DNA of 58,789 nt from Sphingomonadales bacterium (GTDB lineage Bacteria > Pseudomonadota > Alphaproteobacteria > Sphingomonadales > Sphingomonadaceae), in the NCBI GenBank assembly GCA_028868535.1, contig JAGWUH010000021.1:1-58789 (forward strand), written 5' to 3'. The number at the start of each line of letters is the position of its first letter. Position 1 is the stretch's first letter. This document shows, piece after piece, positions 52,964 through 58,789 of the stretch. The notes below the pieces were generated by a model. It was not told the origin of the DNA, made no database searches, and saw only the letters and a program-made list of their open reading frames with translations. The position numbers and the translations under genes were made by a program.

Positions 52964-53158
52964 TCACAACCGGGCGACGGCCGCCGCGGCGATCGGCGAG
53001 AGCGCGGCCGGGTCTGCCGCCCGCAGCCCCGCGCGCATGCGGGGGTCCCAGAAATCGCGGATGTGCTGCGCGGTGCCGGCGATCGCCGCGGCCTCGCCTT
53101 GCGCGGCAAGGTTGCGGGCGATGTCGTTGGCCATGCGGATCAGGGCGGCTTGGTCCAT
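52964..53158 (-). CDS. Orphan FdsD-like (formate dehydrogenase delta subunit) protein
   Basis: The 64 residues contain LIRMANDIARNLAAQG and HIRDFWDPRMRAGL, which matches the small delta subunit of NAD-dependent formate dehydrogenases. No fdsA, fdsB, fdsG or fdhD gene is nearby. It may serve an enzyme encoded elsewhere or have a separate assembly role. Confidence 0.75.
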   Translation of the reverse strand: MDQAALIRMANDIARNLAAQGEAAAIAGTAQHIRDFWDPRMRAGLRAADPAALSPIAAAAVARL

Positions 53159-53180
53159 GCCCGGTTTCTAGCAGGCGGGG

Positions 53181-54116
53181 TCAGCCGGTGCGAGTCCGCC
53201 GCCATTCGAGCAGCGGCCACAGTGCCAGCGCCGCGCCGAACACGACGTCGCGCAGGCGCAGCACCAGCGCCAGAGCCAGTGCCTCGCCCGCCGGCACGCC
53301 GAACGCCAGGCCGGCGCCGACGAGGCCGGCTTCCTGCAACACGAGGCCGGCGGGGACGAAGAACAGGATGCCGCGCGCGGCATAGGCGACCGAATCGATC
53401 GCCATCGCCGCGAACAGCGTCAGCGGCAGGTCCATCGCGTGCGCGGCCATCCACAACTGCACGCCGCCGGCGAACCAGGCGGCGAAATGCAGCGCCACGC
53501 AAGCCGGCAGGCCGGCGCGCTGGCGATCGAGTTCGGCGCGGAGATGCACCCATTCGGCCCGGGCCCACCACGCGCTGCGATGGCCGCTGCGCCACCACCA
53601 GGCCGTGCCCGCGACCGCGAGCAGCGCCAACCCGCCGACCACCGTCGCGAGGGTGGCGTGCCCCACCGGCAGCGCCGGCAGTTGCGCCTTGTCCCAGAAG
53701 CGCGGCAGCACCCAGAACGCGAGCGCGATGAACGGCAGTTGCGCCAGCGCCTCGGCCAGCGTGTCGAGCGCGCTGGCCGAGAGCGCGGACCGCGTCCGGC
53801 CGCCGGAGAGCACCAGCGCGCGCGCGCCGATCGCTTCGCCCAGGCCGGGTGCGATGACCAGCAGGTTGCCGCCGCCGTCGCGCAACAGCCGCGAGCCAAG
53901 GCAGGCGGCAAACGACGGCCCGGGGCGCAGCACGAACAGCGCGGCGGCGCAGAGCAGCGTCGCGACGAGCTGCCCGGGCAGCGTGGCGAGCACCGCGACG
54001 GGGCGGACTTGCACCAGCGCGGTGGCGAGCAGCGTGCGCAGGCCGTCGTTCGCGCCGACGGCGACGACGAGCGCGGCGAGCAGCGCCAGCGGCAGCAGCG
54101 CGGCGCGGCGGTTCAC
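53181..54116 (-). CDS. hpnL: Hopanoid-associated membrane protein HpnL
   Basis: This 311-residue protein has about eight hydrophobic helices, resembling the flippase-like LPG-synthase transmembrane family: APGLGEAIGARALVLSG, LPFIALAFWVLPRF and ILFFVPAGLVLQEAGLVG. HpnL-type proteins accompany hopanoid clusters and may translocate lipid precursors; this is inferred from the family. The ATG overlaps the hpnK2 stop. Confidence 0.85.
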   Translation of the reverse strand: MNRRAALLPLALLAALVVAVGANDGLRTLLATALVQVRPVAVLATLPGQLVATLLCAAALFVLRPGPSFAACLGSRLLRDGGGNLLVIAPGLGEAIGARALVLSGGRTRSALSASALDTLAEALAQLPFIALAFWVLPRFWDKAQLPALPVGHATLATVVGGLALLAVAGTAWWWRSGHRSAWWARAEWVHLRAELDRQRAGLPACVALHFAAWFAGGVQLWMAAHAMDLPLTLFAAMAIDSVAYAARGILFFVPAGLVLQEAGLVGAGLAFGVPAGEALALALVLRLRDVVFGAALALWPLLEWRRTRTG

Positions 54117-54967
54117 GCGATCTCGTCCCAGCGGGCCAGGCGGACGTCGTGCCGGGCAAGGGCCGCGCGCAAGTCGGGGCTGGTCAGCGCCGCGAGCTCC
54201 TCGTCCTGTCGCCAGTGCGGCGGCGGCGCGTGCGGGCCGGAGCCGGACCAGCCCGGCCGCGCGGGGTGGAGGCCGAGCTCGGTGACGCCCGCGGGCAACG
54301 CCGCGACCATGCCGAGCAGCAGCGGCAGCGTGATCGCGCCGGCATCGACCTTGCCGAAGAAATGGTCGTTGGTGGCGAAGCCGCGCGCGCGGGCGGCGCG
54401 GCGCATCAGCGCGGCGAGCGGGGCGTGCGCCAGCGACTGGGCGGGCCGGGCGACGCCGCCCTGCCCCGCCGCCGCGCGCGAGAATGCGCCGGTTTCGTGC
54501 GGGACGCGTACGGCACGGGCGCCGAGCGAGGCGGCGGCGGCCAGCGCCAGCGGCAGGACCGCCGGATGCTGGTGGCAGTGCCAGTGGCCATCGAGGTGCG
54601 TGCAGCCGAGGCCGGTGCGGCGAAAGGCGTCCGCCTGGGCGGCGATCTCGCGGCGCAGCGCGGCGCGGGCGCGCGCGGACAGCATCATCGCGATGCCGGT
54701 GCGCACCGGCGATTCGCCGAGGTTGACGCCATCCGGCGCAAGCGGCGAGCGACCGGGCGCGGCGGCGCGGGCGCCGAACAGCGCCAGGTGGAGGCCGACG
54801 GCGAGGGTGGGGAGGCGCCGGGCGCGGCGGATCGCGTCTTCGGCGGCGTCGCCGGCCACCACCAGGCTGGCGCCGGTGAGGATGCCGTCGCGGTGGGCGG
54901 CCTCGACCGCCTCGTTGACTTCCAGCGACATGCCGAAATCGTCAGCCGTTACAACGAGTTGCTTCAT
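54113..54967 (-). CDS. Second HpnK-like YdjC deacetylase
   Basis: The 284 residues have QLVVTADDFGMSLEVNEAVE, LAVGLHLALFG and HLDGHWHCHQHPAVL, and so keep the same metal motifs as hpnK with a distinct central region. It probably deacetylates an N-acetylhexosamine-lipid. It is coupled by ATGA overlaps to the hpnI-like gene upstream and to hpnL downstream. Confidence 0.9.
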   Translation of the reverse strand: MKQLVVTADDFGMSLEVNEAVEAAHRDGILTGASLVVAGDAAEDAIRRARRLPTLAVGLHLALFGARAAAPGRSPLAPDGVNLGESPVRTGIAMMLSARARAALRREIAAQADAFRRTGLGCTHLDGHWHCHQHPAVLPLALAAAASLGARAVRVPHETGAFSRAAAGQGGVARPAQSLAHAPLAALMRRAARARGFATNDHFFGKVDAGAITLPLLLGMVAALPAGVTELGLHPARPGWSGSGPHAPPPHWRQDEELAALTSPDLRAALARHDVRLARWDEIA

Positions 54968-56115
54968 GGCACGAGGATGTCGCGGTGCGATACGGCGAGG
55001 CGGGCGCCGCGCCAGCCGACGCGGGCGACGACGAGGCCGCGGGCCCAGACGGCGAAGCAGAACAGGTCGCGCCACCAGACCTGTAGGAGATTTGGCACCG
55101 TTATGAGCGGGTTTTGGCCGCACTTTCGCGCGGTCTGCCATGCCAGCAGCCAGTGCAGCAGCACCGGCAGCAGCGCCAGCGCGAGGCTGGCGGGCGTCGG
55201 CGACAGCAAGACCAGCAGCAATGGCAGCGGTCCGGGGTGGCTGACCAGCGAAGCGAGATAGCCGGCCGGATCGAGCCCGCGCACGGTGCGCGCCCAGCGC
55301 AGCTCGTGGTCGAACAGGTCGGGCAGGGTCGCGTCGTTGACCAGCGTCTCGGCGATGTCGGGGCTGAAGGCGATGGTCCAGCCGGCGGCGGTGACGCGGC
55401 GACCGAGCTCGGCATCGTCGGACAGGTGGCGGGCGAGGCTTTCGAGCCCGCCGGTGGCGTCGAGCACCTCGCGCCGGATCGCGGTGAGCGGGCCGTAGGT
55501 GACCGAGAGCGGCGCCAGCCGGGCGTGGAGCACCGCCATCGGCAGGAACCAGTAATCGATGAACCATGCCCCCAGCGTGCGGCTGTGCGAGCCGGGGCGG
55601 CCGGGGCGGGCGCGGTACAGCGCGGTGACCGCGCCGGTGCCGGGCGCGGCGAGGCGACCGACCGCGCGGGCGAGATCGCCGGGGGCGATGACGATGTCGC
55701 TGTCCGAGATCACCACGACATCGCCGAGGCCGGCAGGAAGCGCCTGCGCCATGTTGACGAGGTTCGAGACCTTGGGATTGGGGCCGTGGCTGCGCGGATC
55801 GACCACGAAATGGCAGACAGCCTGAGGATGCCGCGCGGCGACCGCCCGTGCCAGCGCCAGCGCCGGATCGGCGGGATCGGCGACGCCGAACACCCAGGTC
55901 ACCGCGAACGGCGCCTGCTGGGCGAGGAAGCTGTCGAGCGCGGCCTCGAGCCCGTCCTCGTCGCCACACAGCGGCTTGAGCACGGTGACCGCGGGCGGCA
56001 CCGGCCAGCCCTGCCCGGCGGTCAGGCGCAGCGCCGCCACCGCCGCCATCGCCAGCAGCAGGTAGGCGCAGGACGCGGCGGTTAGCGCGGCGAGGAACCA
56101 CCAGGCGACGGTCAT
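54964..56115 (-). CDS. Second HpnI/ceramide glucosyltransferase-like protein
   Basis: The 383 residues comprise an N-terminal membrane helix, VTVLKPLCGDEDGLEAALD, VVISDSDIVIAPGDLARAV, HLSDDAELGRRVTAAGW and the HELRWART motif, then C-terminal helices. It is the same architecture as hpnI. The acceptor might be a hopanoid, or a sphingolipid given the likely sphingomonad host. It heads the hpnI2-hpnK2-hpnL operon, divergent from hpnN. Confidence 0.9.
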   Translation of the reverse strand: MTVAWWFLAALTAASCAYLLLAMAAVAALRLTAGQGWPVPPAVTVLKPLCGDEDGLEAALDSFLAQQAPFAVTWVFGVADPADPALALARAVAARHPQAVCHFVVDPRSHGPNPKVSNLVNMAQALPAGLGDVVVISDSDIVIAPGDLARAVGRLAAPGTGAVTALYRARPGRPGSHSRTLGAWFIDYWFLPMAVLHARLAPLSVTYGPLTAIRREVLDATGGLESLARHLSDDAELGRRVTAAGWTIAFSPDIAETLVNDATLPDLFDHELRWARTVRGLDPAGYLASLVSHPGPLPLLLVLLSPTPASLALALLPVLLHWLLAWQTARKCGQNPLITVPNLLQVWWRDLFCFAVWARGLVVARVGWRGARLAVSHRDILVP

Positions 56116-56205
56116 GGGCCGCGCTCATAGGGGAGATCGTCGCGGCTGGGAAGCCGAGCGGGGATTGCCGCCTTGCCCCTTTTCCTGCACATGCGCGGAC
56201 CCGAT
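56116..56205. promoter_or_regulatory. Divergent promoter region, hpnI2/hpnN
   Basis: This 90-bp gap between divergent genes must carry both promoters. It contains a short T-rich run (ccttttcctg). No clear promoter pair or operator was identified. Confidence 0.35.
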
Positions 56206-58789
56206 ATGGCGCGATTTTCCCTTCCCGAGCGGCTGAAGTCGCTGATTCTCGGCGCGGCGACCCGGCCCTGGCCGACACTGGCGATTGCGCTGGCGGCGGT
56301 GCTGGCGGCGCTGGCGGTGGTGTCGACGCGGTTCGACATGACCACCGACACCGGCGAGATGATCTCCGCGAAGACCGCCTGGCGGGTCAACGAGGCTGCG
56401 GTCGAGAGCGCGTTTCCGCAGACCCAGGACGCGATGGCGGTGATCGTCGATGGCAAGACCCCGGAGCTGGCCGAAGCCGGCGCCAAGGCGCTGGCCGAGG
56501 CGCTGGCGGCGGACAAGGCGCATTTTGCGCGGGTGACGCGGCCCGATGGCGGGACTTTCTTCGCCACCGAGGGGCTGCTGTTCGCCGACCTGCCCGACGT
56601 CAAGGAGACCACGCAGCGGCTGATCGACGCGCAGCCGCTGCTGGGGGCGCTGGCCGGCGATCCCAGCCTGCGCGGGGTGGCGAAGGCGATCGATACCGCC
56701 GCCGACGGCGCGGTTCGCGAGGGCGATCCGGCGCAGACCGCGCGGCTGGCGCAGCCGCTGGACGCGCTGGCGCGGGCGGTCGATGCGAAGCTGGCCGGCA
56801 AGCCGACGTGGTTTTCCTGGCAGCGGCTGTTCGCCAGCGGCAAGGGGCCGATGGCGCCGCCGACGCGACGGGTGCTGACCGTGCAGCCGGTGCTCGACTA
56901 TGGCGACCTGCAGCCCGGCTCCGCCGCGCGCGACGCGCTGCTGGCGGCGGCGGCGAAGCTGCAGCTCGATCCCGCGCACGGCGTGCGCATCGGCGTGACC
57001 GGCGAGATCCCGCTGGCTGACGAGGAATTCGGCACGATCCAGGAGAACATCGGCGCGGTCGGCGCGCTGATGGCGCTGGCGATGCTGGTGACGCTGTGGC
57101 TGGCGACGCGATCGGTGAAGATGGTCGCCGCGATCATGCTGACGATCATCGCCGGGCTGGTGGTGACGCTGGGGCTGGGGCTGCTGGCGGTGGGACGGCT
57201 GAACCTGATCTCGATCGCGTTCATCCCGCTGTTCGTCGGGCTGGGGGTCGATTTCGGCATCCAGGTTTCGGTGCGGTTCAATGCCGAGCGCCGCGCCGGG
57301 GCCGCGCCACTGGCGGCGCTGGCGCTGCTGGCCGAGGCGATCGGCGAGCCGCTGCTGATGGCGGCGGCGGCGATCCTGCTGGCGCTGGGGGCGTTCCTGC
57401 CGACCGACTATACCGGCATCGCCGAGCTGGGCGTGATCTCCGGCATGGGCATGATGATCGCGCTGCTGCTGAACCTGACGCTGTTGCCGGCGCTGCTGGT
57501 GGTCCTGGACCCGCCGCCGCCGACGCGTGAGGTCGGCTGGCGCGGGGCGGCGCCGATCGACGCCTGGCTGCACCGGCGGCGCAAGGCGGTGATCTGGGCG
57601 TTCGTGCTGGCGATGGTGGCGTCGATCGCCGGGCTGGCGGCGATCCGCTTCGACTTCAACCCGCTGCACCTGCGCGATTCGCGCACCCCGGCGATGGCGA
57701 CGCTGGCCGACCTGCTGCGCGATCCCGAGCGCACGCCGAACACGCTGAACGTGCTGGCGCCGAACCTGGCGGAGGCCGACCGGCTGGAGGCGCGGCTGGG
57801 CAAGCTGCCCGAGGTGTCGCAGGCGGTGACGCTGTCGAGCTTCGTGCCCGCCGACCAGCCGGCCAAGCTGGCGCTGATCGCGGATGCCTCGCTGCTGCTG
57901 GACCCGGCGATCAACCCGTTCGATTTCCCGCCCCCCGCCGACGACGCGCAGGCGGTGGCGGCGCTGCGCAAGGCGGGCGGATCGCTGCGCACGCTGGCGG
58001 CGGCGCGGCCGGGCGGGCTGGGCGCGGCGGCGGCGCGGCTGGCGGCGAGCTTCGACGCGCTGGCGGCGGCATCGCCCGAACGGCGGGCCGGGGTCGAGGC
58101 GATGCTGGTGCAGCCGCTGGGGGTGACGCTGGACACCATCCGCCTGTCGCTGCAGGCGAGCGCGGTGAGCCGCGAGACGCTGCCCGCCGACTTGCGCGCC
58201 GACTGGGTGGCCCGGGACGGGCACGCGCTGGTCTCGCTGACGCCGGCGGGCAACAGCCTCGACAACGCCACGCTCGAGAGGTTCACGGCGGCGGTGCGCG
58301 CGATCGCGCCGAACGCGACGGGCATGCCGGTGGCGACGCAGGAAGCCGCGCGCACGGTGGCGACGGCGTTCGTGCAGGCGGGGGTGCTGGCGCTGGTGCT
58401 GGTCAGCCTGCTGCTGTGGGCGGTGCTGCGATCGGCCAAGGAGGTGCTCTACACGCTGGCGCCGGTGGTGCTTTCGATCTTCCTGACGCTGGGATCGTGC
58501 GTGGTGATCGGCCAGCCGCTGAACTTTGCCAACATCATCGCGTTTCCGCTGCTGTTCGGGGTGGGCGTCGCGTTCCACATCTATTTCGTGATGGCCTGGC
58601 GGCGCGGGGTGGGCGACCTGTTGCAGACCAGCCTGGCGCGCGCGGTGGTGTTCAGCGCGCTGGCCACCGGCAGCGCGTTCGGGGCGCTGTGGCTGTCCGA
58701 CCACCCCGGCACCGCCAGCATGGGGCTGATCCTGATGATCTCGCTGATCTGGACGCTGATCTGCGCGCTGGTGTTCGAGCCGGCGCTGC
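56206..58789 (+). CDS. hpnN: HpnN family RND (MMPL) hopanoid exporter, 3' truncated by window
   Basis: The frame is open to the last base, so the 3' end lies outside; at least 861 residues are present. It begins with a membrane helix (LAIALAAVLAALAVVST), then a periplasmic domain. A membrane block follows with GLGVDFGIQVSVRFN, the HpnN/MMPL signature. A second periplasmic domain follows, and further helices end in FGVGVAFHIYFVMAW. HpnN moves hopanoids to the outer membrane. ATG 56206 was preferred over an in-frame ATG at 56191 because it directly precedes the basic MARFSLPERLK segment. Long open frames on the other strand here are composition artefacts. Confidence 0.92.
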   Translation, partial: MARFSLPERLKSLILGAATRPWPTLAIALAAVLAALAVVSTRFDMTTDTGEMISAKTAWRVNEAAVESAFPQTQDAMAVIVDGKTPELAEAGAKALAEALAADKAHFARVTRPDGGTFFATEGLLFADLPDVKETTQRLIDAQPLLGALAGDPSLRGVAKAIDTAADGAVREGDPAQTARLAQPLDALARAVDAKLAGKPTWFSWQRLFASGKGPMAPPTRRVLTVQPVLDYGDLQPGSAARDALLAAAAKLQLDPAHGVRIGVTGEIPLADEEFGTIQENIGAVGALMALAMLVTLWLATRSVKMVAAIMLTIIAGLVVTLGLGLLAVGRLNLISIAFIPLFVGLGVDFGIQVSVRFNAERRAGAAPLAALALLAEAIGEPLLMAAAAILLALGAFLPTDYTGIAELGVISGMGMMIALLLNLTLLPALLVVLDPPPPTREVGWRGAAPIDAWLHRRRKAVIWAFVLAMVASIAGLAAIRFDFNPLHLRDSRTPAMATLADLLRDPERTPNTLNVLAPNLAEADRLEARLGKLPEVSQAVTLSSFVPADQPAKLALIADASLLLDPAINPFDFPPPADDAQAVAALRKAGGSLRTLAAARPGGLGAAAARLAASFDALAAASPERRAGVEAMLVQPLGVTLDTIRLSLQASAVSRETLPADLRADWVARDGHALVSLTPAGNSLDNATLERFTAAVRAIAPNATGMPVATQEAARTVATAFVQAGVLALVLVSLLLWAVLRSAKEVLYTLAPVVLSIFLTLGSCVVIGQPLNFANIIAFPLLFGVGVAFHIYFVMAWRRGVGDLLQTSLARAVVFSALATGSAFGALWLSDHPGTASMGLILMISLIWTLICALVFEPAL

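Noticed and set aside
56125..58704. An 859-codon minus-strand open frame at the right end
   Set aside because: Arg/Gln/His-rich nonsense composition; the plus strand encodes a clear RND exporter.

Overview
The window reads as alphaproteobacterial DNA, most likely from a sphingomonad (order Sphingomonadales). The grounds are very high GC in the right two thirds, a complete hpnA-G hopanoid cluster, an EipA (DUF1134) envelope gene, a COQ9 homologue and the gene content of the rib and ast clusters. The species assignment is inference.

Positions 1-18.5 kb are an integrated mobile element with visibly lower GC. It abuts the 3' end of tRNA-Ser(GCT) (18509-18601, minus strand) with a tyrosine integrase next to it (17122-18348). 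It continues past the left edge. From left to right it holds the end of a conjugative type IV secretion operon (virB8 tail, virB9, a frameshifted small secreted-protein gene, virB10, virB11), a decayed IS21 istB scrap, and an Rhs protein with a C-terminal HExxH domain plus a small membrane protein encoded just downstream. Next come a 5'-truncated Calx-beta adhesin gene fused head to head with a chemotaxis-receptor tail, a MucR/Ros regulator and an in-frame chimera of two decapitated ATPases (DUF927 and HerA). A DEDDh exonuclease, a TIR-domain protein and a serine recombinase preceded by a very AT-rich res-like region complete the element. At least two deletion junctions and several broken genes show repeated rearrangement.

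Positions 18.6-37.1 kb are high-GC core DNA. They encode eipA, an FMN-dependent 2-hydroxyacid dehydrogenase, a tyrosine phosphatase, an aromatic aminotransferase, a leftward sco1-ycgN-ygjP-(coiled coil)-ribD-ribE run, an ankyrin protein with COQ9, and a tightly overlapping dapE-DUF1338-astD-M20 hydrolase-astA-astB operon for arginine succinyltransferase catabolism. The astA start is best placed at a CTG codon overlapping the upstream stop. A cupin and a LysE exporter follow.

Positions 37.2-58.8 kb begin with an S8 autotransporter protease and are then dominated by hopanoid genes. A leftward operon hpnA-B-C-D-E-shc-hpnG makes squalene from farnesyl diphosphate, cyclises it and starts side-chain processing. 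A divergent rightward operon hpnI-hpnJ-hpnK-mlaA decorates the head group and handles outer-membrane lipid. After an LLM oxidoreductase and an orphan FdsD-like gene there is a second leftward set, hpnI2-hpnK2-hpnL, divergent from an RND exporter gene (hpnN) that runs off the right edge. The paired hpnI/hpnK paralogues suggest two separate lipid glycosylation/deacetylation routes. hpnH is not present in the window.
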